Source: Caulobacter sp. 17J80-11
GTDB taxonomy: Bacteria; Pseudomonadota; Alphaproteobacteria; Caulobacterales; Caulobacteraceae
Length of the DNA stretch: 64,000 bases
Assembly: GCF_014349105.1 (NCBI RefSeq)
Contig: NZ_JACSJI010000007.1
Coordinates: 62,001-126,000, forward strand
Direction: 5' to 3'
Numbering within the stretch: the first letter of the stretch is position 1; each line of letters opens with the position of its first letter. Below are positions 51,978 through 61,162 of this stretch, piece after piece. Below the pieces are notes generated by a model that saw only the letters and a program-made list of their open reading frames with translations, did not search any database and had not been told where the DNA came from. Both the position numbers and the translations under genes were made by a program.

Positions 51978-52589
51978 ATGTCCGCCGTCGCCACCGTCCT
52001 TCTTCAGCAAGGCGCCGCCGACTGGGAGTTCGGCCCGGTGCTGCCGGTGCTGCGCTACTACCTGGGCCTGGAGATTCGCACGGCCACGCCGGACGGCCAT
52101 GCGATCGAGACCATCGGCGGGCTGCGCGTGCAGGCCGACACCATCTTCGAGACCGCCAACATCGTCGACGCCGACATCGTCATGATCGTCGGATCGGACG
52201 TCTGGCAGCCGCAGGGCGACAGCGCCCTGGAGAAGCGCCTGAAGGCCCGCGCCGACGCCGGCCGGCCGATCGCGGCGATCTGCGCCGGCACCCTGCCGCT
52301 GGCCCGCGCCGGCGTGCTGGACGGCCGCCCGCACACCTCCAACGCCCTGGGCTTCCTGAAGGAGAACGCCGCCGAATACCACGGCGAGGCGCACTATCGC
52401 GACGTGGCCCACGCGGTCAGCGACGGGGTGATCGTCACCGCCCCGGGCTCGGCCCCGGCCAGCTTCGCCTGCGCGGTGGCCGCGGCGGTGAAGCCCGAGC
52501 GCGCCGCCGAAGTCGTCGCCTACTGGAACATGGCCCGCGGAGAGTTCGAGGCGCTGGGGACGGACCTGGAGAAGGTGTTCCGGGCGTAA
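51978..52589 (+). CDS. DJ-1/PfpI family protein
   Basis: The 203 residues form a class I glutamine amidotransferase-like fold: [28 protein letters not shown] and the nucleophile elbow [14 protein letters not shown] (Cys102), then [18 protein letters not shown]. Members include proteases, chaperones and deglycases; activity here is not determined. It lies downstream of and divergent from msrB. Confidence 0.8.
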   Translation: MSAVATVLLQQGAADWEFGPVLPVLRYYLGLEIRTATPDGHAIETIGGLRVQADTIFETANIVDADIVMIVGSDVWQPQGDSALEKRLKARADAGRPIAAICAGTLPLARAGVLDGRPHTSNALGFLKENAAEYHGEAHYRDVAHAVSDGVIVTAPGSAPASFACAVAAAVKPERAAEVVAYWNMARGEFEALGTDLEKVFRA

Positions 52590-52615
52590 GTCCAGGCGAG
52601 CGCTGTCCAAGGTTC

Positions 52616-52735
52616 GTCACCCTCGGGCTTGTCCCGAGGGCCCAGGGCGCAGCCGCAGAGCGCTGGCCGGGCGATCACATCGCCACGGTTCGTGCGAGCG
52701 GAACTCTGGGCCCTCGGGACAAGCCCGAGGGTGAC
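52616..52735. repeat. Perfect 29-base inverted repeat, each arm itself a hairpin
   Basis: Arms at 52616-52644 and 52707-52735 match over all 29 bases in inverted orientation, 62 bases apart. Each arm is itself palindromic around CCCTCGGG-CTTGT-CCCGAGGG. The element sits 27 bases after the DJ-1 gene and looks like a small mobile or REP-type unit. Confidence 0.7.
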
Positions 52736-52789
52736 GACTTCATTTCACCCGTCGACACATCCGGGACAAAGAAAAAGGGGCCGCGGTGC

Positions 52790-52871
52790 GACCCCTCATC
52801 CTCCCGCACGGACCTTCGCCCTGACGGGCTCCGGTGCGCGGGCTCCGTCCTTCTCCCTCAAGGGGAGAAGG
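52790..52871. repeat. REP-like palindrome copy D
   Basis: GACCCCTCATCCTCCCGCAC ... CCTTCTCCCTCAAGGGGAGAAGG has the orientation of copy B at 48647. Its 8-10-base hairpin lies just outside the convergent gene's stop, a typical REP position. Confidence 0.65.
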
Positions 52872-52892
52872 ATCAAAGCTCCTGCAGTCCCC

Positions 52893-54329
52893 TTACAGCG
52901 CCCCCGCCAGCCAGCTGCGCACCGCCGTCTCGTCGGCCGGGTCGCCGGTGTAGGCGAGGGACGGCGTGTAGGGCGTGTGCGAGGCGCGCGGGCGGTCCAG
53001 CCAGGCGCGGTCGCCGATGCTGAGGTTGGCGAAGCCGGACGGCAGGGGCGAAACCGCCTCGCCGACGAAGATGCTGTCGGCGCTGGTCACCGAGCCGGCG
53101 TGCACCACGCCCGGCAGACGGGTGAACAGGTCCATCATGTTCAGGCAGGCGCGCGCGCAGGCGGCGTCGGTCAGCACCACGACCTTGGCCTTCATCGGGT
53201 TGGCCGGGGTCTCGGCCACCGCCGCGCGGGCCTCGTTGCGCTTCAGCAGCGGCTGGCCCGAGGCCAGAGCCTGGTCGAACTCGGCCAGCAGGGCCTCCCA
53301 GCGGGCCCATTCCTTGTAGTACTTGCCGTCGGTCTTCAGGTTGGCCAGCACGCCCGCGTAGAAGGCGCGGTTGTCGACCGAGACCCGATAGGCGACGTCG
53401 CCGAACTGGGGCGTGTGGGCCAGCACGAAGTCGGGATCCCACAGCCAGTTGGCCACCCGGTAGCCGTGACGGCCCGGGCCGTCGCCGGCGCCGCGCATGT
53501 CGATCACCACCACCTTGGAGTTCTGGATCGCGGCGCGCTGCGCCTCCAGCTGGCCCAGGAAGGCCTCCCACGGCATGTCGTCGGCGAAGGAGGGCAGGTG
53601 GATCCAGTAGCCGTCGTTCCACTGCTCGACCGACAGGGCGCGCTCCGGCCGCGGCGTGGCCGCCTGGAAGGCCGCCTTCCGTTGAGCCTCGGCGGTGAAG
53701 CCGTAGGTCAGGGTGAAGGTCTTCTTGCGCCCGGCGACGTCGAAATCGCACTTTGCCGGCTTCGCGCCGGCGAACGGGTTGCCCCGATCCCACAGCAGGT
53801 AGGGCGCGGTGCGGGCGCGGTCAGCCTGCAGCTCGAGGTCGCCCTCCCAGCGGTCGAGCCGCTCACGGGCGATCGCCTCGGCCGGACGCTTGTCGCAGGA
53901 AATCAGCTTGGCCCCCACCGGCGGGGTCTTCGAGGCGCCGTCGGACCAGGCGACGATGTAGGCCCCGTCGCGCCAGGCGGTGGAGAAGCCCGGCCAGGCG
54001 CCCGCGAAGGCCGGATCCAGCGCGGGCAGGGTGCGCACCACGCGGATGTTGCCGTCCCGGAAGCCGCCGGCGTAGCCGTTCAGCGCGTAGTAGTAGCCGG
54101 AAGTGTCGTCGACCTTGTCCAGGTTGGCGCGGACCTGCTCGTAGCCGGTGTCGACCCAGCTGCGGAACGTGCCGCCGTCCTTCTCGACATAGGCGGCCGG
54201 GTGATCGGCCTTCAGCAGCTCGCGCATCTTGGCGAGGTCCTGACCCGCGGCGGCGCGCCAGTCCTGGGCTTGGGCGCCGGTGGCGACCGCCAGGGCGGCG
54301 GCGCAGGCGGCGAGGGCGAAGGCTTTCAT
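52893..54329 (-). CDS. Secreted S41-like protein, probably without protease activity
   Basis: The protein has 478 residues and a signal peptide. The C-terminal half has S41 (tail-specific protease) marks: [37 protein letters not shown] and VVVLTDAACARACLNMMDL. In active relatives I expect a Ser in the ..C-A-S-A-C.. block; here that place is Arg, so the nucleophile seems lost. The N-terminal 200 residues are not recognised. It is divergent from pccA. Confidence 0.7.
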   Translation of the reverse strand: MKAFALAACAAALAVATGAQAQDWRAAAGQDLAKMRELLKADHPAAYVEKDGGTFRSWVDTGYEQVRANLDKVDDTSGYYYALNGYAGGFRDGNIRVVRTLPALDPAFAGAWPGFSTAWRDGAYIVAWSDGASKTPPVGAKLISCDKRPAEAIARERLDRWEGDLELQADRARTAPYLLWDRGNPFAGAKPAKCDFDVAGRKKTFTLTYGFTAEAQRKAAFQAATPRPERALSVEQWNDGYWIHLPSFADDMPWEAFLGQLEAQRAAIQNSKVVVIDMRGAGDGPGRHGYRVANWLWDPDFVLAHTPQFGDVAYRVSVDNRAFYAGVLANLKTDGKYYKEWARWEALLAEFDQALASGQPLLKRNEARAAVAETPANPMKAKVVVLTDAACARACLNMMDLFTRLPGVVHAGSVTSADSIFVGEAVSPLPSGFANLSIGDRAWLDRPRASHTPYTPSLAYTGDPADETAVRSWLAGAL

Positions 54330-54393
54330 CGGCGAACTCCGGAGTCGCGGCTTTAACGGTCAAGCTTATACCAGCGTTAGCGTAAACCAACCC

Positions 54394-54437
54394 TGTCGCG
54401 AATTGCCAAGGCTTGGCCGCGTGTCGCGAATTGCCAA
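54394..54437. promoter_or_regulatory. Candidate operator: 16-base direct repeat upstream of pccA
   Basis: TGTCGCGAATTGCCAA occurs exactly at 54394-54409 and again at 54422-54437, 28 bases apart. The palindrome CCAAGGCTTGG lies between. The site is in the divergent promoter region of pccA and the S41-like gene. A related element precedes pccB. Confidence 0.45.
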
Positions 54438-54492
54438 CCAACGCCGGTCGCCGTAAGCAGGCGCGCTTCGGTTTATTGGGTCCGCGACCGCC

Positions 54493-56478
<1,986 letters not shown>

Positions 56479-56513
56479 TCCCGATAGCGTCACGGCGAGC
56501 CGGAGGTTTTGTC

Positions 56514-56924
56514 GTGAAAGCCGCAGCCGCCCTCGTCGCATCAGCCCTGGCCGTGGCCGCCACGCCCGCCGCCGCGTGCAGCCTGGCCCAGCCGCGGGCG
56601 AGCGAAGGCTCGGTCGTGGCCGTCGGCGTGATCACCGATACCGAGGCCGCGCCCGCGACGCCGGAAGGCGAGGGCTCGACCCAGACCTTCAGCAGCCGGT
56701 TCACGGTGGAGAGCGTGCGCTTCGGCGCGCTCGACGCCGCCGGCGCGGTCGACGTCGCCTACACCGAATGGGAGCAGCCTCGGGCGCAGTGCGGCAACGG
56801 TCCGCCGCCTGTCGACGGGAGCCGCTACCTGGTCTTGCTGTCCAAGCCTGACCCGCAGGGGCGGCGAAGGGTCGAGTATTTCACCGAGCGTCTGGACTCG
56901 TCGGCCATCGCGTATCCGCGCTAA
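56514..56924 (+). CDS. Small secreted protein, unknown function
   Basis: The protein has 136 residues, GTG start with CGGAGG upstream, and a signal peptide ending AAACSLAQ. The mature part reads GSVVAVGVITDTEAAP, FSSRFTVESVRFGALDAAG and CGNGPPPVDGSRYLVLLSK, like a netrin/TIMP-type beta-barrel with an N-terminal Cys. Function unknown. It follows pccA by 35 bases and may be cotranscribed. Confidence 0.65.
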   Translation: MKAAAALVASALAVAATPAAACSLAQPRASEGSVVAVGVITDTEAAPATPEGEGSTQTFSSRFTVESVRFGALDAAGAVDVAYTEWEQPRAQCGNGPPPVDGSRYLVLLSKPDPQGRRRVEYFTERLDSSAIAYPR

Positions 56925-56992
56925 CAGCGTCACCGGTTTACCGGCGGGGCGAACATCCCTAGCTTTCGCGCCGGTATCAGCGTGGGACGTCC

Positions 56993-57415
56993 ATGACCGA
57001 TCGGATCGACTGGAGCGAGCTGTTTTTCTCGGCCAACGGGCGTGTCGCGCGCACGCCGTTCCTGATCGCCGGCGTGCTGCTGCTGCTGCTCTTCACTCTC
57101 TATGAGTCGCTGGTGGCCGGCAGCTCGCTGCTGCACTGGATCACCGGCGTGCCGGTCTATTTGCTGCTGGGCTATGTCGCGACCTGCGTGCTGGCCAAGC
57201 GCTTCCACGACCGTGGCCGGTCGGGCTGGTGGGCGGCGCCGGTGCTGTTCGCCTACGCCCTGGTGCTGCCGTACCCGACCAACTTCTGGGACGTGCTGGG
57301 CATGATCCTGCTGGGCTGGGCCTTCGTGGAGTGCGCCCTGATGCCGAGCGAGCAGGGGGCCAACCGCTTCGGCCCCAGCCCGCGCCGCGCGCCGCAAGGC
57401 CCCGGCGGGGTGTGA
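56993..57415 (+). CDS. DUF805 membrane protein (first of two)
   Basis: The protein has 140 residues with about four membrane helices and the DUF805 marks LFFSANGRVARTPFLIAG, KRFHDRGRSGWWAAP and GANRFGPSP. Function of the family is unknown. The second copy lies 68 bases downstream on the same strand. Confidence 0.85.
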   Translation: MTDRIDWSELFFSANGRVARTPFLIAGVLLLLLFTLYESLVAGSSLLHWITGVPVYLLLGYVATCVLAKRFHDRGRSGWWAAPVLFAYALVLPYPTNFWDVLGMILLGWAFVECALMPSEQGANRFGPSPRRAPQGPGGV

Positions 57416-57483
57416 ACAAAGCTTAAGTTGCGACCGCCCGTCTTCGGGCCGAGGCTCCCTGGCGACACACAGGGAGGCCTCCG

Positions 57484-57888
57484 ATGCTGAGCTTTCTGTT
57501 CGGGTTCAACGGGCGCCTGCGCCGGTCCCACTACTTCCTGGCCGCGCTGGCCGTCTGCGTGATCTCCAACCTGTTCGGCCTGGCCGCCATCAACGGCGAC
57601 GCCGACGTGGTCCACGGCCTGCACAGCTGGTCCATGGTGTTCACGCCCAATCCGGTGGTGGCCGCCCTGGCCGCCCTGGTCGGAATCCTGGCCTTCTGGG
57701 CCAACATGGCGCTGGCGGCGAGGCGCTGGCACGACGTCGGCGCCAGCGGCTGGCTGGCCCTGCTGGCCCTGATCCCGGGCGCGAGCTTCGCGCTCTTCGT
57801 GCTGCTGTGCATCATTCCGGGTACGCACGGCCCGAACCGCTACGGCCCGGACCCGAAGGCCGACGGCGGCGCGCCCGTGGCGGCGTAA
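57484..57888 (+). CDS. DUF805 membrane protein (second of two)
   Basis: The protein has 134 residues, about three to four membrane helices and the same marks: FNGRLRRSHYFLAA, ARRWHDVGASGWLALLAL and GPNRYGPDPK. It is a tandem duplicate of the gene before it, now well diverged. It has GGGAGGCCTCCG in front. Confidence 0.85.
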   Translation: MLSFLFGFNGRLRRSHYFLAALAVCVISNLFGLAAINGDADVVHGLHSWSMVFTPNPVVAALAALVGILAFWANMALAARRWHDVGASGWLALLALIPGASFALFVLLCIIPGTHGPNRYGPDPKADGGAPVAA

Positions 57889-57893
57889 GCGCG

Positions 57894-58616
57894 CTAGAGC
57901 GCGGGCGCTTCCGCCTCGACCACCTCGCCGAACACCCGGCGGAAGCTCGCCTTCAGCGCTTCGTCGGCCTCGTCCAGCCCGACCGGGAGGCCCAGGTCGA
58001 CCAGGCTGGTGACCCCGTGCTCAGTGATGCCGCACGGCACGATGCCGCCGAAGTGGGAGAGGTCGGGCTCGACGTTCAGCGCGATGCCGTGGAACGAGAC
58101 CCAGCGGCGCAGCTTCACGCCGATGGCGGCGATCTTGTCCTCGCGGGTCGGGAAGCCCGGCGCCTTGCGCTCGACCCACACGCCGACCCGGCCCTCGCGG
58201 ATCTGGCCCTCGACGTTGAATTCGCCGAGCGCCCCGATGATCCAGCGCTCCATCGCCTCGACAAAGCCGCGCACGTCGCGCTTGCGGGCCTTCAGGTCCA
58301 GCATCAGGTAGGCCACCCGCTGGCCGGGGCCGTGATAGGTGAACTGGCCGCCGCGGTCGGTCTTGAACACCGGAAAGCGCTCGGGCGTCAGCAGGTCGGC
58401 TTCCTTGGCGGTGACCCCGGCGGTGTAGAGCGGCGGATGCTCCAGCAGCCAGACCAGCTCGCCCGCCGTGCCCTCGGCGATCTCCGCCACCCGCTTCTCC
58501 ATGAAGGCCACGGCGTCGGGGTAGGGGACATAGCCCTTCGAGACCGCCCAGCCGGCGGGCAGTCCGTCTTCGCGGGCGAAGGGCGGGGCGGAGATGTTTA
58601 ACGCGTCGTCAAGCAT
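57894..58616 (-). CDS. lipB: Octanoyltransferase LipB
   Basis: The protein is 240 residues: [22 protein letters not shown], the active-site block [45 protein letters not shown] and [13 protein letters not shown] with the catalytic Cys. It moves octanoyl from acyl carrier protein to lipoyl domains. Length and motifs are complete. The start overlaps the leader of the divergent FliN-like gene. Confidence 0.95.
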   Translation of the reverse strand: MLDDALNISAPPFAREDGLPAGWAVSKGYVPYPDAVAFMEKRVAEIAEGTAGELVWLLEHPPLYTAGVTAKEADLLTPERFPVFKTDRGGQFTYHGPGQRVAYLMLDLKARKRDVRGFVEAMERWIIGALGEFNVEGQIREGRVGVWVERKAPGFPTREDKIAAIGVKLRRWVSFHGIALNVEPDLSHFGGIVPCGITEHGVTSLVDLGLPVGLDEADEALKASFRRVFGEVVEAEAPAL

Positions 58617-58686
58617 GCCGATCCAATGTGGGAGCGTGATCCGCCGCGCAACAGGCGCCGGCGATTCCGGGGCGTATCGAAAAGCC

Positions 58687-58944
58687 GTGAGTCAGGTCGA
58701 AGCCGTCAACGTCGAAATTTCGGTGGTGCTGGGGCGCAGCTCGCTTCCCATGCAGCAACTGCTGCGCATGGGCCGCGGCGCGGTGATTCCGCTGGACGCC
58801 CGCGAGAACGACGAGGTGTGGATTCTGGCCAACAACCATCCGGTGGCGCGCGGCGAGATCCAGATCCAGGACGACAAGATCGCCATCACCGTCACCCGCG
58901 CGGCCGACGTCTACGACTACATGGCCGGGGCCAAGAACACCTAA
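58687..58944 (+). CDS. fliN: FliN/SpoA-domain flagellar motor switch-like protein
   Basis: From the GTG at 58687 the 85 residues are one SpoA domain: [51 protein letters not shown]. This is the FliN type that forms the rotor C-ring. No other flagellar gene is near. An ATG at 58615 overlapping lipB would add 24 residues without motif. The C-terminus overlaps the convergent receiver gene by four bases. Confidence 0.8.
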   Translation: MSQVEAVNVEISVVLGRSSLPMQQLLRMGRGAVIPLDARENDEVWILANNHPVARGEIQIQDDKIAITVTRAADVYDYMAGAKNT

Positions 58945-59330
58945 GCGCCGGCGCACAGCGCCTTCAGCTCGTCCACCACCTTCGCCAGCTCCTTGCGCGT
59001 GAACGGTTTCAGCAGCAGCGGCCGCTCCAGGTCCTCGTCGCGCACGCCGTAGCTGCCGTAGCCGGTGGCGTAGGCGAACGGCTTGCCGCGCGCGGCCAGC
59101 AGCTCGGCGATGGGGTGGCTGCGCTGGCCGCCCAGGTTCACGTCCAGAAGGGCGGCGTCGAATCCGCCGGCGCCGGCGCGCTCCAGGCCTTCGTCCAGGG
59201 TCGGGACCGGGCCCACCACCTCGCAGCCGAGCGTGACCAGCAGCTCTTCGAGGAGCAGGGCCACAAGGGTTTCGTCTTCGACGACCAGGATGCGGAACGC
59301 GGGCTCGGACACGGTGCGCGGTCTCACCAT
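58941..59330 (-). CDS. Single-domain response regulator
   Basis: This receiver has 129 residues: VVEDE, phospho-acceptor Asp63 (LLDVNLGG), ATGYGSYG and Lys in LLKPFTRKE. There is no output domain and no kinase gene nearby, unlike the related receiver at 13598. ATG at 59330 is used; a GTG directly before and a GTG seven codons later are alternatives. Confidence 0.85.
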   Translation of the reverse strand: MVRPRTVSEPAFRILVVEDETLVALLLEELLVTLGCEVVGPVPTLDEGLERAGAGGFDAALLDVNLGGQRSHPIAELLAARGKPFAYATGYGSYGVRDEDLERPLLLKPFTRKELAKVVDELKALCAGA

Positions 59331-59430
59331 CACCGTAGGAAGCCGGCGTTCTACGGCGATTCTGCGACAAGGCTTCGACGAGCCTTCACAAGGGCGGAAT
59401 CAGTTGCTATTCCCCCGGCCTCCGACGCGT

Positions 59431-59515
59431 GCGGTCGTGGCGGAATTGGTAGACGCGCAGCGTTGAGGTCGCTGTGGGGCAACCCGTGGAAGTTCGAGTC
59501 TTCTCGACCGCACCA
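59431..59515 (+). tRNA. tRNA-Leu (anticodon GAG)
   Basis: Type II tRNA: acceptor GCGGTCG pairs with CGACCGC, D-arm GTGGCGGAATTGGTAGAC, anticodon stem CAGCG/CGCTG around TTGAGGT with anticodon GAG, variable arm, T-arm AGTTCGAGTCT, discriminator A and an encoded CCA at 59513-59515. It reads CUC/CUU. mgtE begins 50 bases downstream on the same strand. Confidence 0.95.
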
Positions 59516-59533
59516 ACTCTCTAAAAGAATAAT

Positions 59534-59549
59534 CCGGGGACCACCCCGG
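59534..59549 (+). other. Hairpin between tRNA-Leu and mgtE
   Basis: CCGGGG (59534-59539) pairs with CCCCGG (59544-59549) around ACCA, two bases before the AGAGGAGG ribosome site of mgtE. It could mark tRNA 3' processing or mask the ribosome site. Confidence 0.4.
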
Positions 59550-59565
59550 CCAAGAGGAGGCTGAG

Positions 59566-60972
59566 ATGAGCGACACCGCCGCCCAGCCCCTCGATCACGC
59601 GGCCGCGCTGGAAGAGCTGGCGCTCCGTGACGACTACGCGCTCAATCCGGAATACGTCGAGCTGGTGGTCGACGCCGCCGACCGCGGCGACGGCCTGCGC
59701 CTGCGCGAGCTGCTGGGCGCGCTGCACCCGGCCGACGTCGCCGACCTGATGGGCTTCCTGTCGTCGGAGCACCGGGCCGAAGTCGCGCCCTGGATCCCGC
59801 TGGACGAACTGGCCGAGATCCTGCCCGAACTGGACGACCGCATCCGCGAGGAAGTGCTCGACCTGCTGCCGCCGGGCGCCCTGGCCGAGGCGCTGCAGGA
59901 GCTCGACTCCGACGACGCCGCCGCCGTGGTCGAAGACCTGGAGGAGCACCAGCGCCGCGAAGTGCTGGCCGCCATGCCGGAGGGCGACCGGGCCGCGATC
60001 GAAAAGTCGCTGGCCTACGAGGAAGACACCGCCGGGCGTCTGATGCAGCGCGAGGTCATGGCCGCGCCGCAGTTCTGGAGCGTCGGCCAGACCATCGACC
60101 ACGTGCGCAGCCACGACGAGGACCTGCCGGAGCTGTTCTTCGACATCTACGTCGTGGATCCCGCCTACAAGCCGGTGGGCGCTGTTCCGGTCAGCCGTCT
60201 TCTTCGTACGAAAAGAGACGTGAAGCTTTCCGAGATCATGGAGCCGGTGACCGAAATCGCCGTCGACGCCGATCAGGAAGAAGTCGCCTACGTCTTCGAA
60301 AAATACCACCTGATCTCGGCGCCGGTGATCGACGCGGGCGGGCGGCTGGTCGGCCAGCTGACCGTCGACGACGTCGTGAACATCATCCAGGAGGAGAACC
60401 GCGAGGACATCCTGGCCCTGGCCGGCGTGACCGACGCGGGCCGCGACGCCAAGGTGCTGGGCATCTCGCGCTCGCGCATTCCGTGGCTGGCGGTGAACCT
60501 GGCGACGGCCATGCTGGGCGCCTGGGTGATCTCGCTGTTCGAGGGCACCATTCAGAAGGTGGTCGCCCTGGCCGTGCTGATGCCGATCGTCTCGGCCATC
60601 GGCGGCAACGCCGGCACACAGTCGCTGACCGTCACCGTGCGCGCCCTGGCGACCCGCGAGCTGACCGCGGCCAACTCGATCCGCACCTTCGGGCGCGAGA
60701 TCGCGGTCGGACTGCTGAACGGCCTGGCCCTGGCCCCGTTGATGGGGGTGGTGGCGGCCGTCTGGTCCGGCGACTACCGCATCGGCCTGGTGATCTGCGC
60801 CGCCATGGTGCTGAACCTGTTGATCGCCGCCTCGGTCGGCGTGCTGACGCCGCTGACCCTGTCGCGCCTGAAGTTCGACCCGGCCGTCTCCTCGGCCGTG
60901 TTCGTGACCGCCACGACCGACTTCTTCGGCTTCCTGATCTTCCTGGGCCTGGCGACCATCGTCCTGCTTTAG
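59566..60972 (+). CDS. mgtE: Magnesium transporter MgtE
   Basis: The protein has 468 residues: an N domain of helical repeats (ALHPADVADLMGFL, EALQELDSDDAAAVVEDL), two CBS domains (about 155-275, e.g. LSEIMEPVTEIAVD, LISAPVIDAGGRLVGQLTVDDVV), then five membrane helices with MPIVSAIGGNAGTQSLTVTVRAL, the pore motif. It takes up magnesium and closes by Mg binding to the CBS part. AGAGGAGG precedes the ATG. Confidence 0.95.
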   Translation: MSDTAAQPLDHAAALEELALRDDYALNPEYVELVVDAADRGDGLRLRELLGALHPADVADLMGFLSSEHRAEVAPWIPLDELAEILPELDDRIREEVLDLLPPGALAEALQELDSDDAAAVVEDLEEHQRREVLAAMPEGDRAAIEKSLAYEEDTAGRLMQREVMAAPQFWSVGQTIDHVRSHDEDLPELFFDIYVVDPAYKPVGAVPVSRLLRTKRDVKLSEIMEPVTEIAVDADQEEVAYVFEKYHLISAPVIDAGGRLVGQLTVDDVVNIIQEENREDILALAGVTDAGRDAKVLGISRSRIPWLAVNLATAMLGAWVISLFEGTIQKVVALAVLMPIVSAIGGNAGTQSLTVTVRALATRELTAANSIRTFGREIAVGLLNGLALAPLMGVVAAVWSGDYRIGLVICAAMVLNLLIAASVGVLTPLTLSRLKFDPAVSSAVFVTATTDFFGFLIFLGLATIVLL

Positions 60973-61010
60973 GACGCGGCCCTTCAGGCCGTCCTCCCCG
61001 TCGAGGGGAG
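60972..61010 (+). terminator. Tandem hairpins after mgtE (probable terminator)
   Basis: A hairpin GGACGCGGCC-CTTCA-GGCCGTCC (60972-60995, one bulge) is followed by CTCCCC-GTCGA-GGGGAG (60994-61010). They start at the mgtE stop. The T-tract is weak (AATTTC). The second hairpin resembles the REP units near 48.5-52.9 kb. Confidence 0.5.
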
Positions 61011-61088
61011 GGTGAATTTCCTGTTCACGAAATTGTCGACCTCCCGTTCGCTGAACGCGTTCTAGAGTGGCCAGCGGCGCCGTTACGG

Positions 61089-61104
61089 CGGCGCGGGTCT
61101 TGCT
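61089..61104 (+). promoter_or_regulatory. Candidate sigma-54 promoter for spmX
   Basis: CGGCGCG (61089-61095), four bases, TTGCT (61100-61104): the GG and GC doublets are exactly ten bases apart and the -12 part is a full match to TGGCACG-N4-TTGCW. It lies 58 bases before the ATG. Transcription of spmX in C. crescentus is known to need TacA and sigma-54. Confidence 0.5.
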
Positions 61105-61162
61105 CCTTCGCCTCCGGGGCGAGGACGCCCGTGCCGTTTTGGGTCAGGGGACCGACGACGAC

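Noticed and set aside
59516-59565. Magnesium riboswitch (M-box or mgtA type) before mgtE
   Set aside because: Only 50 bases separate the tRNA end and the start codon, too few for an M-box; only one short hairpin fits.
61045-61061. GTTC...GTTC before spmX as a second SOS box
   Set aside because: The spacing is nine bases, not seven, and the stretch GAACGCGTTC is an ordinary palindrome. The LexA consensus of this group needs N7.
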